Positions 17,443 through 26,581 of a DNA stretch of 64,000 bases are shown here, in pieces; within the stretch, counting starts at the first letter, position 1, and every line of letters begins with the position of its first letter. A program made the position numbers and the translations under genes. Below the pieces are notes generated by a model. The model saw nothing but the letters and a program-made list of their open reading frames with translations. It ran no database searches and was not told the origin of the DNA. This DNA comes from Catenulispora pinisilvae. GTDB taxonomy: Bacteria; Actinomycetota; Actinomycetes; Streptomycetales; Catenulisporaceae. Location: NCBI RefSeq assembly GCF_015356865.1, contig NZ_JAAFZA010000009.1, positions 35,153-99,152 on the forward strand. The letters are read 5' to 3'.

Positions 17443-18533
17443 TGGCGCTCCAGGGGTTCGTCGGAGGCACTGTCGGACCAGGGCGCCAACTCCGGCGGCG
17501 CGCACTCGGCGCGGAAGAGGGACTCGAAGAGCAGGCGTGCCACGATCTGCGCGGTCGCACCGGACGGGTCGTAGCGAGGTGCGACCTCCGCCACATCGAA
17601 GGCGCCAACGGGAAGCGCCCGGAGTTCCTCATAAACGTCGAGAAGGTGACCGATGCCGAGTCCACCCATGGTCACATGACCGGTGCCGGTCGCCGAGGAG
17701 CTGTCGATCACGTCGATGTCGAGTGAGACGTAAACCGTGTCGCATCGCGAGCCGAGTTCCTCAATAAGGGGACGAAGCGCTGCGGCGGCCCCGTCCCTGA
17801 TGATCTGGTAGCCCGGCACGGCGTGGAAACCACGGTCGATCAGCTCTTGGTACTGGTCGTACTTGGTCACGTCGCCGACACCGACGAAGGCCATGTCCTC
17901 CGGGCGCATCTGGGGGATCTCGCTGATCCGGCGGGAGTTGGAGCCGTGGTACAGCGGCCCGTGCAGCGCGCTCCAGTTGCCGAAGTCGAAGTGATGGTCG
18001 ATGTTGATGAACCCCACGCGGCCCGCTCCGCGATCGAGCCGCCCGGCACGGAAGCCGGCGAACGTGGGGAAAGTGCACGAATGGTCACCGTTGAGGAAGA
18101 TCAGACGTGGCGCGGACTGGCTCAGGCGGCGGCTCTCCGCCGCGACCGCCTGGAAGGTCCGCACGGTGTCCGTCGGATAGACGTGCAGGTCACCTGCATC
18201 TGCGACCTGGGGAGCGCGGTAGCGGAAGGTCTGACCGGTGCGGGTGTCCAGCATCCGCCACTGGCCCAGACTGGTCAGATAGCTGGAGAAGATCAGACTT
18301 GCCTGGCGGATGGCCCGGGGCCCCTCCGCGGCTCCCGGCCGTGAGCTGGCGGTGGCGTCGAAAGGAACGCCCGACACCAGCCAGCCGTCGTCCCCCACAT
18401 CCATCCGGCCGGCGGCAAGGGCAGGGGCGCCGAAGAGCGTCGCGATGCCGGCCCAGCCCGGCAGCGGGTCCTGCTCGAAGTCCTCGGCCTTGACGCTGTT
18501 CTGCAGAGTTGCGAAGTCGGGGAGCTCAGCCAT
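17439..18533 (-). CDS. Ureohydrolase (arginase/agmatinase family)
   Basis: A 364-residue member of the arginase/agmatinase/proclavaminate amidinohydrolase family, which cleaves urea from guanidino compounds using two Mn(II). All metal-ligand motifs are kept in variant form: NGDHSCTF (usually GGDHS), NIDHHFDFG (DxHxD) and SLDIDVIDSS (SxDxDxxDP, with Pro replaced). An extended N-terminal region of about 60 residues resembles formiminoglutamase-like branches. ATG 18533 sits one base after the radical SAM stop, with AGGAGAGG in that gene's end, so translation is coupled. In this operon it probably acts on a modified arginine-type intermediate. A primary-metabolism agmatinase would not normally sit here. 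Confidence 0.88.
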   Translation of the reverse strand: MAELPDFATLQNSVKAEDFEQDPLPGWAGIATLFGAPALAAGRMDVGDDGWLVSGVPFDATASSRPGAAEGPRAIRQASLIFSSYLTSLGQWRMLDTRTGQTFRYRAPQVADAGDLHVYPTDTVRTFQAVAAESRRLSQSAPRLIFLNGDHSCTFPTFAGFRAGRLDRGAGRVGFINIDHHFDFGNWSALHGPLYHGSNSRRISEIPQMRPEDMAFVGVGDVTKYDQYQELIDRGFHAVPGYQIIRDGAAAALRPLIEELGSRCDTVYVSLDIDVIDSSSATGTGHVTMGGLGIGHLLDVYEELRALPVGAFDVAEVAPRYDPSGATAQIVARLLFESLFRAECAPPELAPWSDSASDEPLERQ

Positions 18534-18534
18534 G

Positions 18535-19875
18535 TCACCTCTCCTGAGCAGCGGTCGTGAGAGCGGTCATCGGGGCACGGATGATGTCGTGTGCTGTCGC
18601 GATCTTTTCCTGGAACGCGTTCCAGCTCGCTTCGGGAGACAGGTGCTTAGGCCGGTAGACAACCGGCGCGTCCTCCCTCCACTGGGCGTAGTCCCAGTTG
18701 AATATGCGCTCACGCAGCCTTGAGAAGTCCGGAGTGAGCGGATAGGGAACAAAGTTGTAGAGGTTGAAGAGCCACAGCGCCGAACTGTTCTCCCGCATCC
18801 AATCGACGGTCTGGCCGTGCGCGGCTTCCGTTTCCTCGTCGAGCCCGCCCATCATGTTGAGCACGACCTTCAAACCGGCGTCGCTCAACTTATGGATTTT
18901 GGTGGTGTAGTGGTCCAGGCCGCGCGAGAGTTTGTTGAGCCGCTTGAGCATCTGGGAGTCGGCCGACTCGAAACCGAGTTCCACGGCGACCACGCCCAGC
19001 TCCAGCATGGCCTCGACGATCCAGTCCTTCACCTGCATGACGTGTGTCTGCACGATGAACCGGTAACCAGGCCGGTCGCGGAAGACGTCCAGCAAGTTGG
19101 CGACCGCCTCACGGGACTGGCCAAAAGTCTTGTCACCGATATAGAAGAGCCGAGTGTCCGGGAACCGGGCGGTGAGTTCGTCCACTTCCCGCCTGAGGGC
19201 GTCCTTCGCCACGAGGGTGAGCTGCTTGCTCCAAGCGTCGCCGCAGAATGAGCACTGATACAGGCATCCGTGGCTCGCGTTGAGTCTCAGCAGCGGAACC
19301 TGGCCCTGGTAGTCACCGAGATGGCGGTATTCCGGTGCCCAGGTGATCTGCTCGGACGCCAGCCCGGGCAGCAGAGGCTTTTCCAGGCCCCCACCCGCCC
19401 CGGAGGCGATTTCCGCGAGTCTGCGGACGAGGGTGGCGTCGAGTTGGCCGCGGTGTACCGCGTGGACGGCACCGTCCGGGGCGAGCGGGGCCATGTTCCC
19501 GCCGAGGACGACACGGCGTCCGGCGTGCTCCAATCGTTCGGCCACGTCCAGCGCCAGGCGGAAGTTCTGGGCCAGAGGCGACATGAGGACAAGATCGCCG
19601 GAGGTCGTCGCCTCCAGCAGCGCTTCGGAGCAGACGTCCGGCTCCGCCGGCGTCTTCGACAGGTCGCAGAAGACGGAGTCGATGCCCGCGGTGTCCACCA
19701 GGGCGGTGAGGTGCGCGACCCACAACGGCATCTCCCACAACCCGTCGGACGGGACGAAGTACTCGGGGAGCACCGCCCGGAATCTCCGGTCGTAGTCGTC
19801 GTAGTAGCTGGACAAGGTGGGGTCCGGGTCATGGCTGGAGGGAAAAGGAAGTTGAACTATGCAGCTCATGGGCAT
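18535..19875 (-). CDS. B12-binding-type radical SAM protein
   Basis: A 446-residue protein with an N-terminal cobalamin-binding-like region (about 1-190, including GDLVLMSPLAQNFRLAL and RRVVLGGNMAPLAPDG). A radical SAM barrel follows, with CLYQCSFC at residues 204-211 (CxxxCxxC, the 4Fe-4S cluster ligands). Elp3/MiaB-like strands come later: YIGDKTFG, VELGFESADS and LNMMGGLDEET. Such enzymes perform methylations or radical rearrangements. The start is ATG 19875, with AAGGAGA just upstream; the longer frame adds 25 unlikely residues. It is the first gene of the seven-gene operon. The DxH-type cobalamin ligand is not obvious, so cobalamin use is uncertain. Confidence 0.85.
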   Translation of the reverse strand: MPMSCIVQLPFPSSHDPDPTLSSYYDDYDRRFRAVLPEYFVPSDGLWEMPLWVAHLTALVDTAGIDSVFCDLSKTPAEPDVCSEALLEATTSGDLVLMSPLAQNFRLALDVAERLEHAGRRVVLGGNMAPLAPDGAVHAVHRGQLDATLVRRLAEIASGAGGGLEKPLLPGLASEQITWAPEYRHLGDYQGQVPLLRLNASHGCLYQCSFCGDAWSKQLTLVAKDALRREVDELTARFPDTRLFYIGDKTFGQSREAVANLLDVFRDRPGYRFIVQTHVMQVKDWIVEAMLELGVVAVELGFESADSQMLKRLNKLSRGLDHYTTKIHKLSDAGLKVVLNMMGGLDEETEAAHGQTVDWMRENSSALWLFNLYNFVPYPLTPDFSRLRERIFNWDYAQWREDAPVVYRPKHLSPEASWNAFQEKIATAHDIIRAPMTALTTAAQER

Positions 19876-20595
19876 GGTCGTCTCCTTCGACGATGGTAGG
19901 GAATCCTCGAAGTTGAAGCCGTCAGCGGGAACTACGGAAGGGGACCGCACAGAAGCATTTCGTTGCTCAAAGGGGAGATCAGCCCTACGGCCACGACGAA
20001 AGGTCTGCCTGACGGTAAGAGGGTCTACCTGGTGGGGATCTGCCGAGACTTCGCCTTCGCCGAACTCGGCACGCGCTGCGGCGTCTATAAGGCTACGGAC
20101 ATCTCTCGCGGGAATGCGGACCGGAAAGGCTCACTGCCCGGGCGGGCCGGACGAGGGCACTATCAAAGGGCTCGATGCCGCACGCCTTGCCGTGCGCGGA
20201 GATCGCGCTGGTCGCAACCATCGGACTGGTCCCTTCATGACGGGGGTCAGCGAATATGGCCGACCTATCCCGGGAAAACCCCTCTCGCGGAACCGATCCG
20301 CAGCGCACCCGTCTCAGGGCACGGACCTCCAACGAGGACAAGGGGCTGGATCAAGCTCCCCTCATCGTCCAACCCGCCGGGGTGAGCCGGCGTCACCCGA
20401 TTAGGGTGATAAATGCCCATGGCTCCACCCGGCACACCGGCCGCCGTCCGCGTCGGGGTCCGCGCCCGAGCCCGCTGCGCCGAGGGATGCCGACCAACCT
20501 CGATCTTTCCCGATCGCTCAGCAGCGCCAAGAGATGTTCCACGAGCACTGAATCACCCGCCCCCACGCCGCCCGTCCGAGTCGAGGAGATCTGCC
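19876..20595. other. Divergent regulatory region between the radical SAM operon and a secreted-protein gene
   Basis: This 720-base gap should hold the leftward operon's promoter and the rightward promoter of the gene at 20,596. It is less GC-rich than its neighbours near 19,930-20,110. An inverted repeat TCACCC-GATTA-GGGTGA lies at 20393-20409 and could be an operator or terminator. Short frames on both strands (for example 20,093-20,341 minus) lack ribosome sites and known domains, so I do not call genes here. Confidence 0.5.
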
Positions 20596-21678
20596 ATGCC
20601 CACTTCCGCGCTGCGCAGAATAACCTGCGTGGCCATCGCGCCCATCCTGACCGCGACCGTGGCCGCCGCCAGCGTGACAGCCCTGGTCGCCGCACCAGCG
20701 CACGCCGCCGTCACCCAGGTGAATGACACCGACTCGTCCATCTCTTACTCCGGCGGATGGACCTACTCCACCGGCCAGTCCGGCTACTACAACGGCGACG
20801 CCCACTACAGCGGCATCGCCGGCGCGACGGCCACACTGACTTTCACCGGCAGCACGGTGGCCTGGATCGGCGCGGACAATACCGACCACGGCAAGGCCGA
20901 CGCCGTGATCTGCGACGACGCCGGCGCGAACTGCGGCCCGACCACCACGGTGGACACCTACGCCGCGGCGTCCGTCCCGCAGGTGGTCCTGTTCAGCGCG
21001 TCGAACCTGGGCAGCGGCACCCATACGCTGCGCATCACGGTGCGCTCCGACAGCAGTGGCACAGGCCACTACACCGACATCGACGCTTTCGTCTCAGGGA
21101 CCGCATCCGGGACCACCGAAGTCGACGACACCGACCCGTCGATCGCGTACTCGAATGCCTGGACGCTGACCGACAACACCGCGGCCGCGGCGAGCACCGC
21201 GTACAACGCCGCGAACGACTTCTCCGCGACCCAGGGCGCCAACCAGTGGCGCGCGCAGTACTACACCGCCGGCGGCGGCTGGCTCGACATCAGTCCCTAC
21301 GACGCGGCGAACCAGCGCTGGGGGAGTAACGGCTACGTGTCGCGCTTCGACCTGTCCCCGGACACCTGCTCGGCCTGCCCGATCGCCCGCGCCTGGGTGG
21401 CACCCGGCAGCGGCACGATCGCCATCCGCGGGCGCGTCCTGAAGGAAACACTCGGCGGCGACGGCGTGCTTGCGCGGATCACCCGCAACGGCACCCAGAT
21501 CTGGCCGGCCTCAGGCGGCGCGCAGACCGTCGCCGGGACCGACGCCGCAGGGTACGACACCAACGTCACCCTCTCGGTGGCCGCGGGCGACACCATCAAG
21601 TTCGAGGTGACCGACGGCGGCGACGGCGACGCCACCAACGATGTGACCGCGTGGACGCCGTCCATCGCCTACCAGTAA
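20596..21678 (+). CDS. Secreted two-domain beta-sandwich protein, possible carbohydrate-binding
   Basis: A 360-residue exported protein. A Sec signal peptide is clear (LRRI, then a hydrophobic core, cleavage after APAHA near residue 38). Two related halves follow, each opening with an Asp-rich phrase: VNDTDSSISYSGGW and VDDTDPSIAYSNAW. The first half (about 40-175) resembles the beta-sandwich modules of secreted actinobacterial glycosidases. The second (about 178-360) ends GGDGDATNDVTAWTPSIAYQ and may bind calcium. No catalytic motif is recognised. ATG 20596 follows GAGGAGA; longer upstream frames lack a signal peptide at the start. A strong hairpin follows the stop. Confidence 0.72.
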   Translation: MPTSALRRITCVAIAPILTATVAAASVTALVAAPAHAAVTQVNDTDSSISYSGGWTYSTGQSGYYNGDAHYSGIAGATATLTFTGSTVAWIGADNTDHGKADAVICDDAGANCGPTTTVDTYAAASVPQVVLFSASNLGSGTHTLRITVRSDSSGTGHYTDIDAFVSGTASGTTEVDDTDPSIAYSNAWTLTDNTAAAASTAYNAANDFSATQGANQWRAQYYTAGGGWLDISPYDAANQRWGSNGYVSRFDLSPDTCSACPIARAWVAPGSGTIAIRGRVLKETLGGDGVLARITRNGTQIWPASGGAQTVAGTDAAGYDTNVTLSVAAGDTIKFEVTDGGDGDATNDVTAWTPSIAYQ

Positions 21679-21693
21679 CCGACGATGCCGGCC

Positions 21694-21719
21694 GGACTCC
21701 GCATGGGTACGCGGAGTCC
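21694..21719 (+). terminator. Rho-independent-type hairpin after the secreted protein gene
   Basis: A perfect 9-bp inverted repeat, GGACTCCGC and GCGGAGTCC, with an 8-base loop lies 15 bases after the stop codon. Imperfect GCCGG/CCGGC flanks extend it. There is no T-run, as is common in high-GC actinobacteria. Confidence 0.7.
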
Positions 21720-21836
21720 AGCCGGCACAACCGAGAGCCAGGTGGGTTTCGCAGACTGGCCGCGGCGTCGCGCGATCGGCACAGCCGACCCCGCTCAGCG
21801 AACGAACCTGATGAGTCGCGAGTCTTTGACGATCTA

Positions 21837-22022
21837 GGGCGTGTTTGAGAAGTCGGGTGGGTGGTGTCCCGCAGGTGATGAGCAGGTCGAGCGCGACGGC
21901 TCAGCGGCAAGCATGGCAAGACGGACGGCCTGCCTCATCCTGGTTGGCTGTGGCTGGTCGTCCGGCGCAGCCAGGCGCCGCCGATCAGGCGTCGCGCCCC
22001 GCCCGACTTCTCAAACACGCCC
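21837..22022. mobile_element. 186-bp MITE-like element with 21-bp perfect terminal inverted repeats
   Basis: The left end begins GGGCGTGTTTGAGAAG at 21837. The right end at 22002-22022 is its exact reverse complement over 21 bp. The element is flanked on both sides by CTA (21834-21836 and 22023-22025), a likely target-site duplication. There is no room for a transposase, so it is a MITE or the deleted ends of an insertion sequence. The GTGTTTGAGAAGTC-type end and short TA-containing duplication suggest an IS5-superfamily parent; that assignment is inference. Confidence 0.72.
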
Positions 22023-22082
22023 CTAGCTCCGGCTGGAGCGTCAGCCGCGGACAGCGATTGTCGGCCGGCCCCGAGCCGGCCC

Positions 22083-22652
22083 TCACCGCACCAGCGGCAG
22101 GAACATCGTGTCCACGATCTCTTCGAGCACCTGCTCCGACGCCGGGGCGTAGGTGGTCAGGATCTCGTGCCGCAGCAGGTCGAACGGCAGGGCCTTGATC
22201 CGGTCGGTCAGGCGCTCGGCGTCGGCCTCGCCGCGCTCGACGGCGCGGTCGTAGATGGCGTCGACGGCCTGTTTGCGGTCGGCGTCGGCGGGATCGAGCA
22301 GTTCGGCCGGGCTGGTTCCGGTCTCCAGGTGGTAGCTGGCCAGGTAGACGCTCATCACGGTCATGAGCTGGACCCGGTTGGTGTTGATGTCGCGCAGGAT
22401 GGCCAGGATGTCCTCGCGCAGGCTTCCGGTGTCCGGGACCTTCAGGACGTTCTCGCGCAGGACGTGGACGAGGGTGGCCCGGACCAGGGCGTCGCGGTCC
22501 GACCAGCGGCGGTACAGGACCGGCGGGCTGGTGCCGGCCCGCTTGACGACGGCGTCCATCGTGAACCTGGCGTAGCCGCCGGACAGGAGTTCGTCCCAGG
22601 CCGCGTCGAGCAGGGCCCGCTCCAGGGCCGCTCCGTGGCGTCGTTCCGGCAT
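22083..22652 (-). CDS. TetR-family transcriptional repressor
   Basis: A 189-residue TetR protein. The N-terminal helix-turn-helix spans about residues 10-57 (ALLDAAWDELLSGGYARF, then VVKRAGTSPPVLYRRWSDRDAL). The C-terminal ligand domain resembles the TetR_C_11 type (HVLRENVLKVPDTGSLREDI). It is divergent from the DHA2-type MFS gene, with a 99-base gap holding two palindromes. It is therefore most likely the local repressor of that efflux pump, released by a drug-like ligand. Confidence 0.9.
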   Translation of the reverse strand: MPERRHGAALERALLDAAWDELLSGGYARFTMDAVVKRAGTSPPVLYRRWSDRDALVRATLVHVLRENVLKVPDTGSLREDILAILRDINTNRVQLMTVMSVYLASYHLETGTSPAELLDPADADRKQAVDAIYDRAVERGEADAERLTDRIKALPFDLLRHEILTTYAPASEQVLEEIVDTMFLPLVR

Positions 22653-22672
22653 CGCTTCGATCCCTCTCCCGC

Positions 22673-22732
22673 TAGATAGACTTGCGTATCTAACGATAGC
22701 GGCTTAGCCTGAGGACTGGAAGATAGAGTCCT
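22673..22732. promoter_or_regulatory. Candidate TetR operators in the divergent tetR/MFS promoter region
   Basis: Two inverted repeats lie between the divergent genes: TAGATA-8-TATCTA at 22673-22692 and AGGACT-9-AGTCCT at 22712-22732. Both are AT-rich islands in GC-rich surroundings, as expected for the promoter and the TetR binding sites. Which one is the true operator is not known. Confidence 0.5.
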
Positions 22733-22751
22733 ATATCTTAAGGATCCGCTC

Positions 22752-24266
22752 ATGGCTGCCACCAGCAACGCCGCCGCCGACACCCCCACCGCCGGCCCGC
22801 CCGACGCCGCCAGAGCGCCCGACGCCGACGCCGACGTCGTAGACCCGGCGGTGCGGCGTCTGGTGTTCACCCTGATCGTCGGCGCGCTCGCGGTCATCTT
22901 CGACACCACGATCATGAGCGTCGCGATCGACAGCCTGGCCGGACAGCTGCATACCTCGCTGGCCACCGTCCAGTGGGTCACCACCGCCTACCTGCTGGCC
23001 CTGTCCGCCACCATGCCGGCCGTCGGCTGGGCCCAGGCGGTCCTGGGCGGCAAGCGTTTGTGGATCCTCGCCCTGTGCCTGTTCTTCGCCGGATCGCTGC
23101 TGTGCGCCGCGGCCTGGAACGCCCCCAGCCTGATCGCGTTCCGCGTCGTCCAGGGCATCGGCGGCGGCGTCATGATGGTGCTGATGGCCACCCTGGTCAT
23201 GCAGGCCGCCGGCGGCCGCAACATCGGCAAGGTGATGGCGCTCATCACCGTTCCCACCGCTCTGGGACCGGTCATCGGCCCGGTGATCGGCGGGGTCATC
23301 CTGCACTTCGGCGACTGGCGCTGGATCTTCCTGTTCAACATCCCGTTCTGCCTGGTCGGCGGCTACCTGGCCGGGCGCAACCTGCCCGCGGACCGGCCTG
23401 GGCCCGGAACCCGGCCCCGTCTGGACGCCGTGGGCATGCTGCTGCTGTCGCCCGGCATCGCCGCGGTCATCTACGGCCTGACCCAGCTCGGCGGAGCCGA
23501 CGGGATCGGCAGCGTCAAGGTCGTCCTGCCGCTGGCCGCCGGAGTGGCGCTGCTCGTCGGTTACACCGGCTGGGCGCTGCGGCGCGGCGCCGCCGCCCTG
23601 CTCGACATCCGCCTGTTCCGCCACCGGTCGCTGGCCTCGTCCACGGTGTTGCTGCTGCTGGCCGGAGCCGCCCTGTACGGGGCCATGCTGCTGATGCCGC
23701 TGTACTGGCAGCAGGTCCGCGGGGAATCCGCTCTGGGCGCGGCGCTGCTGCTCATCCCGCAAGGCGTGGGCACGCTGCTGTCCCGCACGCTGGCCGGTAC
23801 GTTCATGGACCGGGTCGGCGCGCGCCCGGTCGCCGTCATCGCCTTGATCATCACCTTCGCCGCCACCGTGCCGTTCGGCTTCGTCACGGCCACCACCAGC
23901 AACATCATGCTGATGGCCGTGCTGTTCGTCCGCGGGCTCGGCCTGGGCGCGGCCATGATCGCCCTGATGGGCGGCGCCTTCGTCGGCCTGAGCCGCGAGG
24001 AGATCCCGGCCGCCGCCAGCATCAGCCGGGTCGCCCAGCAGGTCGGCGGCTCCATCGGCACCGCCGTCCTGGTGGTGATCCTCCAGCGCGCCGTCGCCGG
24101 CAGCCATACCACCGCCGACCTGGCCTCCGGCTTCGGTGACGCCTTCTGGTGGGCTGCCGCGTTCACCGCCGCCGCCGTCCCGCTGTGCCTGCTGCTGCCC
24201 GGCAAGGCCCCCACCGAGTCCCAGGCGGAGGAAGCAGCCTCCGCCGAACAACTCGCTGAGGTGTGA
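22752..24266 (+). CDS. MFS drug efflux transporter, DHA2 (14-TMS) family
   Basis: A 504-residue inner-membrane proton antiporter of the EmrB/QacA type. The first segment contains the DHA2 signature VIFDTTIMSVAIDSLA; the sequence VQWVTTAYLLALSATMPAVGWA follows, then motif C in segment 5 (TALGPVIGPVIGG). About 14 hydrophobic segments are visible. The ATG at 22752 follows AAGGAT. It is divergent from a TetR gene that probably represses it. A strong stem-loop follows the stop. The substrate cannot be deduced. Confidence 0.93.
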   Translation: MAATSNAAADTPTAGPPDAARAPDADADVVDPAVRRLVFTLIVGALAVIFDTTIMSVAIDSLAGQLHTSLATVQWVTTAYLLALSATMPAVGWAQAVLGGKRLWILALCLFFAGSLLCAAAWNAPSLIAFRVVQGIGGGVMMVLMATLVMQAAGGRNIGKVMALITVPTALGPVIGPVIGGVILHFGDWRWIFLFNIPFCLVGGYLAGRNLPADRPGPGTRPRLDAVGMLLLSPGIAAVIYGLTQLGGADGIGSVKVVLPLAAGVALLVGYTGWALRRGAAALLDIRLFRHRSLASSTVLLLLAGAALYGAMLLMPLYWQQVRGESALGAALLLIPQGVGTLLSRTLAGTFMDRVGARPVAVIALIITFAATVPFGFVTATTSNIMLMAVLFVRGLGLGAAMIALMGGAFVGLSREEIPAAASISRVAQQVGGSIGTAVLVVILQRAVAGSHTTADLASGFGDAFWWAAAFTAAAVPLCLLLPGKAPTESQAEEAASAEQLAEV

Positions 24267-24294
24267 CCGCGCACGCTCGTGTGCCCTAGATCAA

Positions 24295-24331
24295 GCCCGC
24301 CCCGGTGACCGAATTGGGTCACGGGGCGGGC
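24295..24331. terminator. Bidirectional terminator between convergent MFS and DUF779 genes
   Basis: A long GC-rich inverted repeat, GCCCGCCCCGGTGACC followed by GGGTCACGGGGCGGGC with a short AATT-containing loop, lies between two convergent genes. It would work in both directions. Confidence 0.85.
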
Positions 24332-24351
24332 TCGACGGTGAGTGGTCCGGG

Positions 24352-24855
24352 CTACCGATTCAGCACGGCGTCCTCGGCGTCGGTCAGCAGCCGCGAGCGA
24401 ATCAGGAACCTGACCCCCTCCGGCGCCTCCAGCGAGAACCCCCCTCCGCGTCCCGGCACGATGTCCACGGTCAGGTGGGTGTGACGCCAGCGTTCGAACT
24501 GTTCGCGGCCCATCCAGAACATCACCGGCTCGGTGATGTCCACGATGGCCAACTGCGCGAGCAGCACGTCGGAGGCGCCGGTGCGGAACTCGCCCGCCAG
24601 GTAGCACATCGGTGAGCTGCCGTCGCAGCAGCCTCCTGACTGGTGGAACATCAGCGGGCCGTTCGCAGCGTAGAGCTTGCGCATCATCACCGCCGCGGCC
24701 TCGGTGACGGCCACGCGCGCCGGTGCCCCGGCCGTATCGGCGGCACCGACCTTGGCAGCACCGGTCCTATTGGCAGCGCCGGTCCTATCGACCGCACCGG
24801 TCGGCCCGGGCTCAGGCCCGGCCGAGGCCTGCGCCCCCGGCCCCGCGCCCGCCAT
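24352..24855 (-). CDS. DUF779 family protein, aldehyde dehydrogenase partner
   Basis: A 167-residue protein whose C-terminal 110 residues form a DUF779 domain: MFHQSGGCCDGSSPMC, QLAIVDITEPVMFWMGREQF, then HLTVDIVPGRGGGFSLE. The clustered Cys residues suggest metal or cluster binding. The first ~50 residues are a low-complexity Ala/Gly/Thr extension built of short repeats (DRTGAANRTGAAK). The gene starts at ATG 24855, overlapping the aldehyde dehydrogenase stop as ATGA. DUF779 genes commonly follow ExaC/AldB-type aldehyde dehydrogenases; the function is not established. Confidence 0.85.
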   Translation of the reverse strand: MAGAGPGAQASAGPEPGPTGAVDRTGAANRTGAAKVGAADTAGAPARVAVTEAAAVMMRKLYAANGPLMFHQSGGCCDGSSPMCYLAGEFRTGASDVLLAQLAIVDITEPVMFWMGREQFERWRHTHLTVDIVPGRGGGFSLEAPEGVRFLIRSRLLTDAEDAVLNR

Positions 24856-26378
24856 CAGAAGAAGCCCATCGCCTTCGCCGAGTAGCTGACCAGCAAGTTC
24901 TTCGTCTGCTGGTAGTGCTCCAGCATCATCAGGTGGTTCTCCCGCCCGATCCCGGACGCCTTGTACCCGCCGAACGCCGCGTGCGCCGGGTACAGGTGGT
25001 AGCAGTTCGTCCACACCCGACCGGCCTGGATCGCGCGGCCGGCGCGGTAGGCGGTGGTCCCGTCCCGGGTCCACACCGCGGCGCCGAGGCCGTACAGAGT
25101 GTCGTTGGCGATCCGGATCGCGTCGTCGTAGTCGTCGAACTGCGTGACGGCGACCACCGGGCCGAAGATCTCCTCCTGGAAGACGCGCATCGCGTTGTCG
25201 CCCTCGAAGATCGTGGGCTGCACGTAGTAGCCGCCGGCCAGTTCGCCGTCGAGCTCCACGCGCTCGCCGCCGATCAGGACCTTCGCGCCCTCGCTCTGGC
25301 CGATGTCCAGGTAGGACAGGATCTTCTCCAGCTGGTCGTTGGACGCCTGCGCGCCGACCATGGTCTCGGTGTCCAGCGGGTCGCCCTGCTTCATCCGCTC
25401 GGTGCGGGCGATCGCGTCGGACAGGAAGTCGCCGTAGTGGCCGCGCTGGATCAGGGCGCGGCTGGGGCAGGTGCAGACCTCGCCCTGGTTGAGGGCGAAC
25501 ATCGCGAAGCCCTCCTGCGCCTTGTCGTAGAAGTCGTCGCGGGCGCGGGAGACGTCGTCGAAGAAGATGTTCGGGCTCTTGCCGCCCAGCTCCAGCGTGA
25601 CCGGCTTGATGTGCTCGGAGGCGTACTGCATGATCAGCCGGCCGGTGGTGGTCTCGCCGGTGAACGCCACCTTCGCCACCCGGCCGCTGGAGGCCAGCGG
25701 CTTGCCGGCCTCGACGCCGAAGCCGTTGACGATGTTCACCACGCCCGGCGGGATCAGGTCCGCGATCAGGCTCATGAGGTAGTGCACGGAGACCGGGGTC
25801 TGCTCGGCCGGCTTGAGCACCACGGCGTTGCCCGCGGCCAGCGCCGGGGCCAGCTTCCAGATCGCCATCAGGATCGGGAAGTTCCACGGGATGATCTGCG
25901 CCACCACGCCCAGCGGCTCGTGGAAGTGGTAGGCGACGGTGTCCTCGTCGATCTGCGACAGCCCGCCTTCCTGCGCCCTGATCGCCCCGGCGAAGTACCG
26001 CAGGTGGTCGATGGCCAGCGGGATGTCGGCGGCCAGCGTCTCCCGGATCGGCTTGCCGTTCTCGAACGACTCGGCCAGCGCCAGCCGGTCCACGTTCATC
26101 GCCATCCGGTCGGCGATCCGGTTCAGGACCTCGGCCCGCTCCGCCGGCGAGGTACGGCCCCAGGCCGGCGCGGCGGCGTGCGCGGCGTCCAGCGCCCGCT
26201 CGACGTCCTCGGCGGTGCCCCGGGCCACCTCGCAGAACGGCTGCCCGGTGATCGGCGTCGGGTTCTCGAAGTACAGCCCGCCGGCCGGCGCGACGGCCTC
26301 GCCACCGATCCAGTGCTCATACCGGGGCTGGTAGCTCATGAGGGCGTCGGGGCGGCCCGGCGCGATGAAGACGGTCAT
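24855..26378 (-). CDS. NAD-dependent (acet)aldehyde dehydrogenase, ExaC/AldB-like
   Basis: A 507-residue aldehyde dehydrogenase. Conserved features are [20 protein letters not shown], the nucleotide-site [10 protein letters not shown], the catalytic Glu in [12 protein letters not shown] and the nucleophile Cys in [11 protein letters not shown]. The double Cys after GEV and the coupled DUF779 gene place it in the ExaC/AldB acetaldehyde dehydrogenase branch. It oxidises short aldehydes to acids in the cytoplasm. The start is ATG 26378, with GGAGG 6 bases upstream. It forms a two-gene operon with DUF779. About 300 bases of intergenic DNA separate it from the divergent MFS gene. Confidence 0.94.
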   Translation of the reverse strand: MTVFIAPGRPDALMSYQPRYEHWIGGEAVAPAGGLYFENPTPITGQPFCEVARGTAEDVERALDAAHAAAPAWGRTSPAERAEVLNRIADRMAMNVDRLALAESFENGKPIRETLAADIPLAIDHLRYFAGAIRAQEGGLSQIDEDTVAYHFHEPLGVVAQIIPWNFPILMAIWKLAPALAAGNAVVLKPAEQTPVSVHYLMSLIADLIPPGVVNIVNGFGVEAGKPLASSGRVAKVAFTGETTTGRLIMQYASEHIKPVTLELGGKSPNIFFDDVSRARDDFYDKAQEGFAMFALNQGEVCTCPSRALIQRGHYGDFLSDAIARTERMKQGDPLDTETMVGAQASNDQLEKILSYLDIGQSEGAKVLIGGERVELDGELAGGYYVQPTIFEGDNAMRVFQEEIFGPVVAVTQFDDYDDAIRIANDTLYGLGAAVWTRDGTTAYRAGRAIQAGRVWTNCYHLYPAHAAFGGYKASGIGRENHLMMLEHYQQTKNLLVSYSAKAMGFF

Positions 26379-26581
26379 GGGAGACCTCCACATTCTGCGG
26401 CGTTTCGAGGGACAGCCGTCGTCTAGCCCGCCGGCGGCATGCGCGTGACGCTAATCCCGAGGTGGGGCGGGTTCACACTGCTGTACGGGGATCTGCGTAT
26501 AAGGGTTTGAAATCGGGCCGCGGGCTGTCCGTGGAAAATCGGGTGCGCACCCGTCGCGGCCGCTGCTAGCCTCCGGTTCTT

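Noticed and set aside
20093..20341. An 82-residue minus-strand frame upstream of the radical SAM gene as a RiPP precursor
   Set aside because: It has no ribosome site, no core-like end, and its composition fits non-coding promoter DNA. The operon lacks other RiPP genes.
22731..24251. A 506-residue minus-strand open frame
   Set aside because: It is antisense to the DHA2 transporter; the protein is Gly/Gln/Asp-rich and matches nothing.
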